DNA of 64,000 bases, from positions 1,446,820 through 1,510,819 of the forward strand of contig NC_092239.1 in assembly GCF_036320965.1 (NCBI RefSeq), read 5' to 3'. The notes beneath the pieces are model-generated. The model had not been told where the DNA came from and did no database searches. It saw nothing but the letters and a program-made list of their open reading frames with translations. The translations under genes and the position numbers were made by a program. The DNA comes from Panulirus ornatus. Its lineage: Eukaryota > Arthropoda > Malacostraca > Decapoda > Palinuridae. Below are positions 28,966-41,999 of the stretch, piece after piece (within the stretch, counting starts at the first letter, position 1; each line of letters opens with the position of its first letter).

Positions 28966-29720
28966 ATCATACCTCCACACTATGGGGTACCCACCCCAGT
29001 CCTCAGCACCAAAGTTTTATCAAGTGTCGCGAGGAGAGACCAACTCCCTCATGAGCCATTATTTATCACCCAATAAATCTTTCTTCTTCTTCATTAACCC
29101 AGTTGGCCCCAGCGTCAGTATTTTCTCGCACCAGCAGAACTTTTTCCCGTTTTGTAATTGGCGCTGTTGGTTAATTGATGATTTAATGATTCCACGGAAA
29201 GAACAGAATCATTAGTTATGAAGGATGGACGACGTCTTCCCGCACCCACCTATGAACCACTTAGACGCATTTCGTAAATTCTTTCATCTACCCCTGGTCA
29301 TCCACTCAATATACCTGTTCCATCTACAATGATTCTATACTTAACACATCTGTTTAGCTATCTGTCTACCACCTGCGATCATCTCATGTAGTTTCCTTAC
29401 CCGCCTCGTATACTCATTCCATCTATTCATCCTGTCTATCCTTCTTCACACCACACCTACACTAAACTCTCTCATCATCAACTTTTCACACCTTACATCT
29501 GATGAATCCACCATTACCTCCCTTCAGGTCAGTCAGCTGATTGGAGGAGGAGGGGGGGAAGAGGTAGGAGGCGTGGTTTACAAAGCGCGGGAAACATGTT
29601 GCGGGGCTGTTGGCGGGCCAGCTGGCATGTCTGGCCGCCGGGAACATAAACGTGAAATGGAATCCATTTAGGACAGCCTGGGAGATGAGAGAGGAGGAGT
29701 AGTGTAGGATGTGAAACGTG

Positions 29721-29723
<3 letters not shown>

Positions 29724-29814
<91 letters not shown>

Positions 29815-29823
29815 GGGGGGGGG
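29724..29823. repeat. (GA)n followed by G-run
   Basis: About 44 GA units, then ACGGGGGGGGG (G9 at 29815-29823). Confidence 0.98.
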
Positions 29824-30095
29824 TGTATGTGTGTGTACCGATGAGTATTTACGACCAACCCTTGCCTGAGGCAGGGTATCGAGGAGAGAGAAAAGTTATT
29901 GAAACATATCAAACCGTAGACACGTGTTTAAGTCATCCAAATGCCTGGCCCTCCACACCCGGATGGATCATAACCAGTTGTACCACAATCAGTAACATTA
30001 TCAAATCCATAACATCCATCGTCATCAACTTCTGCCGCCCACCTGCGCCATATTTAATATTACATTAAATTGATTTATCAAATGAGACCTTAAGG

Positions 30096-30229
30096 TCTAT
30101 CATCCCAGTCTGGCCACCACAACAGTTTATCTATCATCCCAGTCTGGCCACCACAACAGTTTATCTATCATCCCAGTCTGGCCACCACAACAGTTTATCT
30201 ATCATCCCGGTCTGGCCACCACAACAGCA
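30096..30229. repeat. 34-bp minisatellite, 4 copies
   Basis: Units start TCTATCATCCCAGTCTGGCC at 30096, 30130, 30164 and 30198. The fourth has CCCGG instead of CCCAG and lacks the end. Confidence 0.96.
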
Positions 30230-30297
30230 GAGTCACCAACACATGAAATCGATGTGGCATTTTATTAGGCCTCTCAGGTGCGTGGCTCAGTGAGGTG

Positions 30298-30527
30298 ATG
30301 ACGGGTGGCTGGTGGTGTTGATGACGGGTGGCTGGTGGTGTTGGTGACGGGTGGCTGGTGGTGTTGATGACGGGTGGCTGGTGGTGTTGGTGACGCGTGG
30401 CTGGTGGTGTTGGTGACGGGTGGCTGGTGGTGTTGGTGACGGGTGGCTGGTGGTGTTGGTGACGGGTGGCTGGTGGTGTTGGTGACGCGTGGCTGGTGGT
30501 GTTGGTGACGCGTGGCTGGTGGTGTTG
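30298..30527. repeat. 23-bp minisatellite, 10 copies
   Basis: Ten consecutive 23-bp units containing GACGGGTGGCTGGTGGTGTT, three with GACGCGTGG instead. The unit is not a multiple of 3, so each frame reads all three phases. Minus-strand frames of 127 and 134 codons (His, Gln, Pro, Thr) are array artefacts. Confidence 0.96.
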
Positions 30528-30678
30528 ATGTTGATGGCTGGTGGTAGTGTAGATGGTGGCTGAGGGTGATGATTTTGATTGGAGTGTTGCTACTAACATT
30601 TGTTATTGGGCGTTGATGTGGCATAGAGGTGTTGAAATGGCTAAGGTTGTTGATCATGTCTAGTTGAGCTGATGATGG

Positions 30679-30750
30679 TGGATAGTGATGATGCTGGATA
30701 GTGATGATACTTGATAGTGATGATGCTGGATAGTGATGATGCTGCAGCTA
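30679..30750. repeat. ~16-bp GATAGTGATGATGCTG repeat, about 4 copies
   Basis: Units GGATAGTGATGATGCT recur four to five times with small changes, 150 bp after the 23-bp array. Confidence 0.85.
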
Positions 30751-31136
30751 GTGATGATGGCCAGGGGGCGTTGGCTGGTGCTGGTAGTTTATATATGCCA
30801 TTTATTTGAAAAATGTTCAGTATATATTACACCGTTAATCTACTTCCCAGCAATGTACGCAGCTGACATATTTTTGGAAAATTGCCACACAGCCAATTAA
30901 TTAATTCGGGATGGCCCCGTCGTGTGATAAAAATCAAGGCGTAAAATCCATTCATTAGAATTTTTATATCGTGCCACAAAAGGTAAAAAAAGATAAAGGA
31001 AGAAAATATATGGATAATGAGCCGCTCTTGAGAGGTGAAATTAGGTTGTTTTGATGGGAATGTTCTGGACAGATGCACTAAATGTAACGACTTAAAACAC
31101 ACATTCAATAATAGCTTACGTATTTCAGAGAGTAAG

Positions 31137-31137
<1 letters not shown>

Positions 31138-31227
<90 letters not shown>
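31138..31227. repeat. (GA)n microsatellite
   Basis: About 45 perfect GA units. Confidence 0.98.
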
Positions 31228-31228
<1 letters not shown>

Positions 31229-31399
31229 GAGTTCTTACGAGTGCATACGAAGCCTTGTTGCACGAGGTAGGGCTAACGAGCTGTATTGACAGTAAGAAAA
31301 TATAGTTACTAAGAAGGAGTTGTGTGAATTGCGTCTTGTCAAGTGTTATGTGTGAGATGCAGACTTTTTTATGCTTGTGGACAGAATGCCAGCGGCCCA

Positions 31400-31610
31400 C
31401 GACCCTGGCCGCTGCCCCTGTGCCTGAGCACCAGCCTGGCCACTTTTCCTGTGTCCTGAGGACCACCTGTTCCCCCCTCCTCCTCACAGCTTCAGCCTCG
31501 CCGCTGCTCCTATGTCCTGTGCAACGTCCTCTTAGCTCCTCTATAACCTCAACCTTACTTACCTCTGCTCCTGTGCCCTGAGCACCAGCCTGTTGCCTCT
31601 CTCACAGCCT
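31400..31610. repeat. Degenerate ~50-bp repeat
   Basis: CTGTGCCTGAGCACCAGCCTG-related words return three to four times (near 31418, 31455, 31570) with intervening GCTGCTCCTATGTCCTGTG-like sequence. The array is diverged. Confidence 0.5.
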
Positions 31611-33182
31611 CAGGAGTAATGGCAGCTACTAAATGAACATTAAGTTATCTTGCAGTTTATTCTTCATTTTGGAGGAGCTAGATTAATTGGCCGTCAGGGA
31701 ACGAACCCTGGCATTTGTTGCAGAGATTAGGATCTCTTCAACTCCGTTCTTTCCTTTCGGGCGAGCATTTTCAAGAGCTCTTGTGCTTATGACTGGATGA
31801 AAAGCGTATCGTACAGTTGACAACGTTTCAAAACATGAATAACAACTTTTTAGTTTTATACAATAATTATAATCTTGCATTTGAAGAGTTTAAAATCTTT
31901 TTTTCATCTGAATTAACTAGAGACATCATCAAGAGCATCAGATATTATGTAAGGAGAGGAAATTTTTCATTACACTTTACTCATAATATAACTCTGTCAT
32001 GGAAGGTCTGACCTTGAAACCAAGAGAAATAATTCTAAAGTTGATCCTCGGACCAGAGATCTTGTGTGTTTAGTGGCATAATGATAACACCAACACGCTA
32101 TGAAAGATGGAGTAAAGAACATGATCAGTGTTTACAATACTTCAAGATGTTCTGTTTGATCGTGTCATCATCCTCGTACTTGCTTATCGTCAGACGTAGC
32201 CGTCCTGGAGCCATGTTTCCCGGGTCCCAAGGTAGCCATCAACCATACCAGTGACGCCATTATTTACCCTTGAGTAAATCGTAATCACCAAGGCTGGTCC
32301 TCTGTGTAGCTTGTCCCTCCCACACCCAACACACACACACACACACACACACCACACACACACCTAACGCAACAAGCGCCGTCTGGAACCTGCTCCTCAC
32401 ATCAATAATACCAAGGCGACCTCTGGAACCTGTTCCTTTCCTTCACAAGACCAGGACGCGAGTGGAGCGCCAGCCTCAGTCACGTGACTGATACATTCTC
32501 TCAAGTAATGATAGTCAGGACCGTCAAGGATTCATATTCCTTTCGTTATGTTGGTCTCAGATGATTTCCCGCCTCCATCACATTTACCAGAACATTTGAT
32601 TCATTGATAATATAACACCTCGATTCAACCCCATTCCCGCTCTTACCTCTCTTTTTCTCAAATTGTTTTCATCAACACACTATCCTTTCCTAAACTCCGT
32701 CCCTCCAGCCAATCATCAATAAGAATGTTTATAGCTTGAGTCTATGAAATGTTAACGTAATTCCAATATGGTTTCCTGAGAGCGTCGGATCTGAAATAAG
32801 TTTCCCGTTCATGAGCAGTGAGTCAACAGTACTGCAGCTCGCTCCCTGCTGTCCCATCCTATCCAGCCAAGCTCGTTACAAAGTCGTTTTAGGTTATATG
32901 CAAAGTGGCTCTGAGAATTTGCATTTTTATATTGGCTAAACTTTCTTAAATGTCAACATATTCCAGCATAATTGGGCCTCCTCCTAAACTTTTTACCTCC
33001 CATTATTTGAGTGCTAATATCAGCCAGCTCCCTGGACTTGTGGTTTTGATTCTTAACTCTTGAACTTTAATGTGTTATCTGTACGTTATTGATGTCAAAC
33101 CTCTCACTCATATCACATCACGAGAATCAGTTTTAGCGTTGATATCTTACAGAATATGTTATGGTGTAACTTTCCGTTGTTT

Positions 33183-33183
<1 letters not shown>
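31611..33183. other. Intergenic sequence
   Basis: No gene recognised. The only tract is (CA)n at about 32326-32365, interrupted once by CC. Confidence 0.5.

Positions 33184-33267
<84 letters not shown>
33184..33267. repeat. (GA)n followed by G9
   Basis: About 37 GA units run straight into nine G (33259-33267). Confidence 0.98.
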
Positions 33268-33454
33268 ACGGGGGAGAGAAAGCAAGAGAGAGAATGAATT
33301 TATCTTCATCAGGTTTCTCAGAAGTCATTAGCCCTGTCGTGTCCTGACCATCTTAAGCTCCTCTAACACTCATGAATATCTAAAACGAAGGAGATTAAGT
33401 TGCCTAATAAGCTTTTGTCTGATGGAAAATCTCATTTATCTTTAAAAAAAAAAA

Positions 33455-33557
33455 AAAAGCAGACGGTAAGCCGCTGTTGAGTCCTGAACCCTTGTCAACA
33501 CACATGCAGAGCCCAGTGGCTGAGTTACCAGTGGTACCACACTGACCACTGAGGTGA
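33455..33557 (-). mobile_element. tRNA-derived SINE candidate
   Basis: On the minus strand, starting at about 33557: CACCTCAGTGGTCAGTGTGG includes an A box (TGGTCAGTGTGG, 33537-33548) and a B-box-like GGTTCAGGACTC (33479-33491, one mismatch to GWTCRANNC) about 45 bases on. A T15 run follows on that strand (33442-33457). The head CCTC(A/C)GTGGT and a CACTGGTAACTC/CACTGTTGACT block resemble the SINE at 12806-12977, so both may belong to one family. Confidence 0.55.
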
Positions 33558-33699
33558 TCAGCCACCACCATGAACACTGCGACACTTCCCTTCGTACAAA
33601 ATGTTGAGCAGTTACGAACGCTAACATTGGCAAGCCATGGCAGTTTGTCTACCCCCCACACTATCACTCACTATCATCTTCATTACGGAGGCAGACGCC

Positions 33700-34200
33700 A
33701 CCCACCTCATATTCACTACACCTTCGATAAACTTGGTTAATGCTTCACCCTCGCCACTCGCACCTTCACATCATCCACAGCAAGCGCGTCATCGCTACAC
33801 AATCGACACCAACGGGCTTTGTCAAAGGTCAGGGTTACAGTGCTCATTACCGGATACACAAGATATACATCAACAAGAAGGAACTGAGTGAGCACAATAT
33901 GTCCTCCCTCCTACAGAGGACGATATGATAAGACTTATGCAAGTATTCTTGAATATCATGAACAATACAAGCAAGTCAGCGTTAAACATAAAAGTAAAAA
34001 GATAAAGTTATTATTAGCAACTAGCCTGAATAGGGCTATTCTCATCTATGTCTCTAAAAAGCAAACAACATAAATTACTGGCATTACAAAGCATGTGGAT
34101 AAAAATCAGACTGCATATGTGAAGCTATTGTTCAGGTGGTGTGTAGACGACGGAGAGCACACAAGGGAGGCAGAGTGATGGTAACCATCAGGATTGTTAA
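33700..34200. other. Intergenic sequence
   Basis: No gene recognised. Frames of 61 to 84 codons here show no known domain. Confidence 0.45.
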
Positions 34201-34570
34201 TGGTGATCCAAGGCCTCCCCCTCCTGCTGGAGGGGAGGAGGATCAGAACATGGTAGCCAGGGGTCCACCCCTCTTGCTGGAGAGGGTGGGAGGATCAGAA
34301 TAAGTAAGTCAGAATATCCTCCTCTCATCATACATGTAGAAGCTCCATCCACCAGAAGGAAACGGACGATGAACCCCGAGTCACCCAATACCTAGGACCT
34401 CCCTCTACTGAGAGATGAGGCCAAGATGATCCCCTATCATCTTCCGCCAAGGAACTTCCCATCCTGCCGGAGATGAGATCAGGACCTCTAGCCCAGGTCG
34501 GCTCTTTCTCATCCTCCACAGCCTTCCTCTCCTAATGGAGATGAGGGTAATGACCCTGGACCTAGGACTC
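34200..34570. repeat. Degenerate ~57-bp repeat
   Basis: The first two units (about 34209-34300) share CTGCTGGAGGGGAGGAGGATC/CTTGCTGGAGAGGGTGGGAG-type cores, each followed by AGGATCAGAA. Later sequence repeats CCTCCCTCT...GAGATGAGG words at 50- to 70-bp intervals with heavy divergence. Confidence 0.55.
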
Positions 34571-34629
34571 CCTCTTTCCACCAGCCTCCCACCCTCAAAT
34601 CCATCCAAACACACTAATACCTGGACTAC

Positions 34630-35040
34630 TATGGCTGGGGAGAAGATAGGCTATATGGGGGAGAGGGGATGAATGTGGTGGGGTCTGATGGTGTAGTAGG
34701 ATGATGAAAAGTTATGTGGAACGGGGACATGTGTGGAGGTAAGGGTCGGTGGGGAGAGGAGTGGGAAGTGAGAGAAAAGGGGAGAGGATCGAAGCATATC
34801 GAATAAGTGAAAGCGCAAGGAGTGACGTAAGGAAGGAGGAGCAGCAAAGGAGGAAATGACGACGAAGACAGCATGATGGCGTGATTAAAGGAGGAAGGCC
34901 AGGCTGGGATAGGGAAGGACAGGTACGAGAAATGGAAAGCAAGGATGTTAATCAGAACGATAGGAAGGCAAGACAGTAGGGAGGTAAAAGATAACAGATG
35001 GGGGTAGAGGACTTGGACGAAGACGACAGATTATTATGAA
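34630..35040. other. Purine-rich stretch
   Basis: Plus strand dominated by G and A without a clear unit. Minus frames rich in Pro, Ser and Leu are composition artefacts. Confidence 0.6.
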
Positions 35041-35154
35041 TAACTCATCTTTCTCGAGTATACTTTCTTATCATACACATCCGCTGCATGGGATAGTCGA
35101 AGCAGCACACAACGCACAGGCAAACAGTACACACACGAACATCATACACGAATG

Positions 35155-35224
35155 ATCTTCCCCTCCCCAATCCCCCTCCCCCTCCCCTCCCCGTCCCCCT
35201 CCCCGTCCGCCCCCCCCCCCCCCC
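35155..35224. repeat. C-rich tract ending in C15
   Basis: CCCCTCCCC-type repeats ending in an uninterrupted run of about 15 C (35210-35224). The minus strand could form a G-quadruplex and the plus strand an i-motif. Confidence 0.9.
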
Positions 35225-35906
35225 TACACGGATACACATAATCACAAGGAAGGAAGACGCGTCTGGGGCGTGGGGGTCCGGACCACATCCTCCAGGGCCC
35301 ACCGCTCATCCCAGGGACCCGCCCACTAGAGAAACACCCACCAAGGGGACCCGCTCACCCCGGGGGGACCCGCCTAACTAGAGGATCCCAATCCCAGGAG
35401 GAGCCCGCCCAACCATCCGCCTAATTTCCATAAATACATAACCTCCAAAAGTTTTTCAATTCAATCTTTGTCGAGATAAAAGATTGGCTGGTGAGTCGCC
35501 AACTTGTGGCTACGTTTGATGTATGCTGGGGACCTCAAAGCCGACAGTAGTGGCAGTTTATCCGTTGTTTGTACAGGCCTTGTAGTAGTTACGACGCGTC
35601 GTGAAGGACACATTGCCGACAATAGTGCCAGTTTCTTGTATGTATGTCTCCTGGCACCTATTAGACGTCATGGCACAGTGCGTAACTCACTGCAGGAGTA
35701 ACTTTAAGACGAATTTTCCCTTCCTGGTGCGGGGCTGGTCTTGTGTATATCTGATAGTGATCCAGGACCACTGAGTGGTTGATCCCTGGCACAGTGAGGA
35801 ATCACTCGGGCTTATATCGTGACACAATGTGGTAGTGGTTACGATGTGGTCGGCGGGTGTCATGCAGTCCGGGTCATCATCTGGCACCATAGAGGTAGCT
35901 TGGCTG

Positions 35907-35909
<3 letters not shown>

Positions 35910-35946
<37 letters not shown>
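35910..35946. repeat. (GT)n microsatellite
   Basis: About 18 GT units. Confidence 0.97.
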
Positions 35947-37534
<1,588 letters not shown>

Positions 37535-37944
37535 AGGCCTGTACCATTTCGAAATCTTTTTTGGTTTATGAAACATTTTCTCTGCTGTAAAACCGTCCTC
37601 ATAGTTTCTATGGGAAAAAAATCAAAGGAGAACTAATGGTCTTTTTATATCACTGTTTCCTTTCTATGAGGAAACAAAAGAGTTCCTGTCGTAAAAGAGC
37701 CGGGGAATCAGGTTGTTAAGGCACAATGGTCCACGCTAAGCCTCAGTCAGGCTCACTTTAATACCAAAACATTTCTATAATGTGGAGTCTATAAGCTCAG
37801 AGAGAGAGATCAAGATGATATAAACGAAGAAACAACTTTATCAATATACAGGTTTTAATAGATGTACATATTTACATGTACTAAGAAAGGTACATGAAAA
37901 TATTCTCAAAGTATATAAAGTTAGTCACTAGAAAAGAAACAAAG

Positions 37945-37946
<2 letters not shown>

Positions 37947-38002
<56 letters not shown>
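37947..38002. repeat. (CA)n microsatellite
   Basis: About 27 CA units. Confidence 0.98.
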
Positions 38003-38005
<3 letters not shown>

Positions 38006-39329
38006 TTATCCTCTCCCCTGCCAGACCCTCCCCTGCCAGACTCTCCCTCTTCCTAACCTGCTTCCCCTCGACCAGCCGCCCTCAGTCTTCCCCTTCCCCA
38101 GCCTCTACCCCTCAAGGGGTCTGGCCAAGTTATCCCATTGGTTCACAACAGGATTAAAAAGAGGCCGCGACAGGGTTAGTCCAGAGGCTGTCCACAGGCT
38201 GGTTGGTGACCAACTTATACTCGTCTCTATCATCGCGTACGTGAACACGATTACTGTACAGCGGTGGTGATGGTCGGGGGAAAACATCCAACTCCCAAGT
38301 GTGAGGAGAATATAAATGCTTCTCCTGCCAGACTTCAGACGTGATAAAGCAAGTCTGTAGAATCTGACTTCGTTCATTCTGCTTCCACAATGTTAGGATC
38401 AACATCTGACGGTCACACAGGATCATGTCTTTCATCTAAATATTGCATCAATAACCTCATCACAAGGTCGATAACTTAGGTTTAGATCCCAAGAGAGGCG
38501 GCAGCACTAGTCCCACATCGTCCCGTTTAGATAAGACATTCTTATATCCCGAGGCTTCATAAGATTACTTCTGTTTAAGCTCATTAACGGTAGCCCAACT
38601 TTATAAAGCTTCTCATTTCACAGTGCAGAAGAGGATGGTTCCCTTACCCATTAGCCTCGTCCCCCCAACTTCTCTACTGGTCTCAAGAATCAGTTTAAAC
38701 AATAAACTATAATTAGGAACTGGTCTACAAAGTTCTTTGTTGTCTGTAAATAATCCCACTTAATTCTTTTAGCTCAGCTCCCGTCTGATACTTTCCTGGA
38801 GGAGAAACATTTGGGGCCGCAGCCTCCTCTTATTTCCTGGAGGTCAGGGAGGATCTCCTCACTCGTACCCAGCAAGTGCTCTCTCCCTCACTCCCTCCTT
38901 CCCACCGCCTGGCCTAAACGTCTTCCTGAGAGAGGAGCCAACTTTCTCTCCCTGCACAGGAGGATCCTCTTCCCTCTCCCTTACCTGTAGACAATCCTTC
39001 CTTCTCCATCTATCTTACCAGGTAGCTGGGCCATACTGGGAGCTCCCTCTCTCTACCTACCTACTAACGGGCCTTCCTCATCACTAGGTCTCTCACTCCT
39101 CCATCATCCTCATCTCCCACTCCCCGCCCTATCCTGCCTCTGCTCTTTCCTTCCTAGAATATATCCTCCTACCGTCTCTCCTTATTCTCTTCCACATTTC
39201 AGTTTGTCTTCCTATCCTTCTCCATTACTATCATTTTTCCTTACACCCGTCCCACACACTTTCATCCCTCTTTCTCTCTTCTTCCCTCTGCTCTATTTTC
39301 CTCCCCTCACTCTCCTTCCCTCTCCCTCT
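38003..39329. other. Intergenic sequence, pyrimidine-rich from 38800
   Basis: No gene recognised. From about 38800 the plus strand becomes C/T-rich. Confidence 0.5.
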
Positions 39330-39640
39330 CATCGCTCGCCAAGGCTAGGAGAGGCGGCGGTTATGTCCTATTACCCTCCCCCTTCTTTTTTCACTATTTT
39401 CCCTCCTTCCCCGAGCTAAGGAGGAAGAGGTTGTGTCACTCCTTCTTCCTCCCTCTCCCTCCCTCTTCACTCCTGCTAGAGAGGGTGGGAATCGGGTTTC
39501 GTTACCGCGCAACTTTCTTCCCTCTTCATCCCTCTCCTTCTTTTCCCATTCCTCTCCCTCCTCTCCCTTCATTTCCCTCCTCTCCCGGACTAGGGAGAGT
39601 GGTGGTCGTCTCCCGTTACCCTGCAGCTTTCAGCCAATTA
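39330..39640. repeat. Degenerate 60-110-bp repeat
   Basis: Four cores of the form (G)CTAGGAGAGG-GG-GGTT, near 39345, 39414, 39474 and 39590, are each followed by a GTTACC/ATTACC-like word and separated by C/T-rich spacers of unequal length. This looks like an old minisatellite with pyrimidine-rich linkers. Confidence 0.55.
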
Positions 39641-39745
39641 CCTCACAACAAGCCCCAGATGGCCTCCAACAACTAACTTTTCATATTATTTTCGGCGGCT
39701 GGAGGGCCACCGCTCTGGTATAAGCTTCTTGTGCTTTGCTAAGGT

Positions 39746-39753
<8 letters not shown>

Positions 39754-39831
<78 letters not shown>
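39754..39831. repeat. (AT)n microsatellite at LINE 3' end
   Basis: About 39 AT units, adjoining the poly-A (poly-T on plus) end of LINE copy 2. Confidence 0.98.
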
Positions 39832-39834
<3 letters not shown>

Positions 39835-39836
<2 letters not shown>

Positions 39837-40264
39837 TCTTTTTTTTTTTCTTTTTGCTTTGTCGCTGTCTCCCGCGTTTGCGAGGTAGCGCAAGGAAACA
39901 GACGAAAGAAATGGCCCAACCCACCCCCATACACATGTATATACATACGTCCACACACGCAAATATACATACCTAAACAGCTTTCCATGGTTTACCCCAG
40001 ACGCTTCACATGCCTTGATTCAATCCACTGACAGCACGTCAACCCCGGTACACCACATCGCTCCAATTCACTCTATTCCTTGCCCTCCTTTCACCCTCCT
40101 GCATGTTCAGGCCCCGATCACACAAAATCCCCTTCACTCCATCTTTCCACCTCCAATTTGGTCTCCCTCTTCTCCTCGTTCCCTCCACCTCCGACACATA
40201 TATTCTCTTGGTCAATTTTTCCTCACTCATTCTCTCCATGTGCCCGAACCATTTCAAAACACCC

Positions 40265-40268
<4 letters not shown>
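39835..40268 (-). mobile_element. LINE copy 2, 5'-truncated, minus strand
   Basis: The same element as at 15817-16508. The terminal A run is 39835-39850 on the complement; next come the conserved tail, the 3' UTR to 40038, and the last ~75 codons of the ORF (stop at 40039-40041). The ORF part starts at EGVLKWFGHMERMSEEKL and ends NRVNWSDVVYRG, uninterrupted. Its 5' end at 40268 abuts a second (AT)n array, so the fragment is sandwiched between two AT arrays. Confidence 0.92.
40039..40268 (-). pseudogene. Non-LTR ORF2 C-terminal fragment, copy 2
   Basis: About 75 codons of the LINE ORF2 C-terminus, including GHMERMSEEKLTKRI, GTRRRGRPNWRWKD and the terminal NRVNWSDVVYRG. The frame runs upstream into Ile-Tyr from the AT array, which is not part of the protein. 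It differs from copy 1 at a few residues (for example EEKL for EERL, VKGIL for VKKIL). Confidence 0.9.

Positions 40269-40344
<76 letters not shown>
40269..40344. repeat. (AT)n microsatellite at LINE 5' junction
   Basis: About 38 AT units directly at the truncated 5' end of LINE copy 2. Confidence 0.98.
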
Positions 40345-40346
<2 letters not shown>

Positions 40347-40627
40347 TGACGTTGGTCATGCTGTCTCCCCCAGCAACAGTGTCGGCGTAAATCCTCACAG
40401 CTTCTCAGCAGCAACTTCTCAATTTTCATAATATTACATTGCTTTCTTTCCTACATATCAAGTTTAAACACAAAGTTCCTCACTCGAACTTGAACTGCTT
40501 GGTTTTGTCTGCACCTCAACACTCCCTGACGTCCACCTCGGCGAGGTAAAAACTGTCGATATTCTCGAATCCTGATACTGATCATTTTTTTCTCCGGGTT
40601 ATGAGAAGTCATGACACATTTGGGCGA

Positions 40628-40970
40628 CACAGGAGACCCAGGTGCAGCCAGGTGAGACACAGGAGACCCTGGTGCAGCCAGGTGAGACGCACGAGACCCA
40701 GGTGCAGCCAGGTGAGACGCACGAGACCCAGGTGCAGCCAGGTGAGACACAAGAGACCCAGGTGCAGCCAGGTGAGACACAGGAGACCCAGGTGCAGCCA
40801 GGTGAGACACAGGAGACCCAGGTGCAGCCAGGTGAGACACAGGAGACCCAGGTGCAGCCAGGTGAGACACAAGAGACCCAGGTGCAGCCAGGTGAGACAC
40901 AGGAGACCCAGGTGCAGCCAGGTGAGACACAGGAGACCCAGGTGAAGCCAGATGAGACACAGGAGACCCG
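40628..40970. repeat. 30-bp minisatellite, 11.4 copies
   Basis: Units start CACAGGAGACCCAGGTGCAG and end CCAGGTGAGA; variants include CACGAGACC and CACAAGACC. As the unit is ten codons without stops, frames of 87 to 237 codons are open on both strands, with ten-residue repeats such as QPGETQETQV (+) and AAPGSPVSHL (-). The 237-codon minus frame (40451-41164) has unrelated low-complexity ends and no known domain; I read it as an artefact. Confidence 0.96.
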
Positions 40971-41054
40971 CTCAACGAATTAGTTTTCCTTCGATACTCT
41001 CGTTTGTTGTTACCAACGACTTCTGCTGTCAAATATCTGACGGGGTTTGAATCC

Positions 41055-41145
41055 ATCCCCCCCCCCATCCCCATCCCCACCCCCAACCCACCCCACCCCC
41101 ATCCCACCCCCACCCCACCACCACCCCGCCCCCACCTCACCCCGC
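41055..41145. repeat. C-rich CCCCAYCCC tract
   Basis: C9 followed by CCCCATCCCCACCCC-type repeats over about 90 bp. Potential i-motif (plus) and G-quadruplex (minus). Confidence 0.9.
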
Positions 41146-41420
41146 AGCTCAATATTCCAATCATTTCGAACGAGTTAAATCATCACAGTCAGCACTGCGC
41201 TTCAGAGTAGATATTACAGTTTCTGGGACACGAGTAAATCCATTACAAGCAATGCTCCACCCCTGAATGGATGTTCCAGTCACCAGAGCTGGGCCAGTCC
41301 CACAACCTTGGTTGAATATTCCAATCAATGGGGATGAGCGAGGCAGAACCCATTATAAGCAATCCTCTATAACCTGGTTAAGTGCGCTAATCACCGGGAT
41401 GGACCAGGCCCATTAGAAAT

Positions 41421-41477
41421 ACCTGTGCGCCCCTGGTTTACCTGTGCGCCCCTGGTTTACCTGTGCGCCCCTAGTTG
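41421..41477. repeat. 19-bp minisatellite, 3 copies
   Basis: Three units ACCTGTGCGCCCCTGGTTT, the last with TAGTTG at its end. Confidence 0.93.
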
Positions 41478-41604
41478 AACGTTTCAGTCAATAAGGACTG
41501 GTGAGGCAAAAGCCTTTTTCCCCAGCTTCTGTTTACTATCTACCTGGCCTCAGTCCAGTGTCCTGTCTCTACCATTGATAACATATGGAGCTGGTGTACC
41601 GCTA

Positions 41605-41732
41605 CCGTCCTCCTGCAGATAACCTTGTTATGTACCATCAGGGTTCTGTTATCTGTTCCTCCCGTGTACTGTCCTCCTGCAGATAACCTTGTTATGTACC
41701 ACCAGGGCTCTGTTATCTGTTCTTAACATGTA
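41605..41732. repeat. 64-bp tandem duplication
   Basis: Two adjacent 64-bp units starting (C/T)GTCCTCCTGCAGATAACC. They differ at a handful of positions, mainly at the end. Confidence 0.93.
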
Positions 41733-41999
41733 CTCCCATCCTGATTACCATAAATGGCTCATACAGTCATAACAAACGAAAGCACATTTATATGAATACT
41801 TACAATCACACATGCACACACATATAAACACACACACAATACATAAACACCTACTGACATACACATATGCGACGGCGCAAACATCAAAACACATTAATAC
41901 ACATACAGGCACTTTCCAGTCTCCATCCACCTTTCATCTCAAGATATTATCAGTAATTCTATATTTGTCTCGTATTTTGTTAGTTATTGCCCTCTCTCT

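Noticed and set aside
28550..29076. Gly/Pro-rich frames resembling collagen-like repeats
   Set aside because: They come from the degenerate 18-bp array, lack a strict G-X-Y pattern, and are open in three frames at once.
31690..31760. B-box-like GGTTCGTTCCC on the minus strand
   Set aside because: No A box at the right distance and no foldable anticodon arm.
33637..33928. Overlapping 62- and 84-codon frames
   Set aside because: Mixed-composition peptide (ending YRIHKIYINKKELSEHN...) with no family I recognise; not enough to call an exon.
40628..40970. Regular repeats looking like a CRISPR array
   Set aside because: Units are contiguous with no unique spacers; it is a minisatellite, as are the other arrays here.
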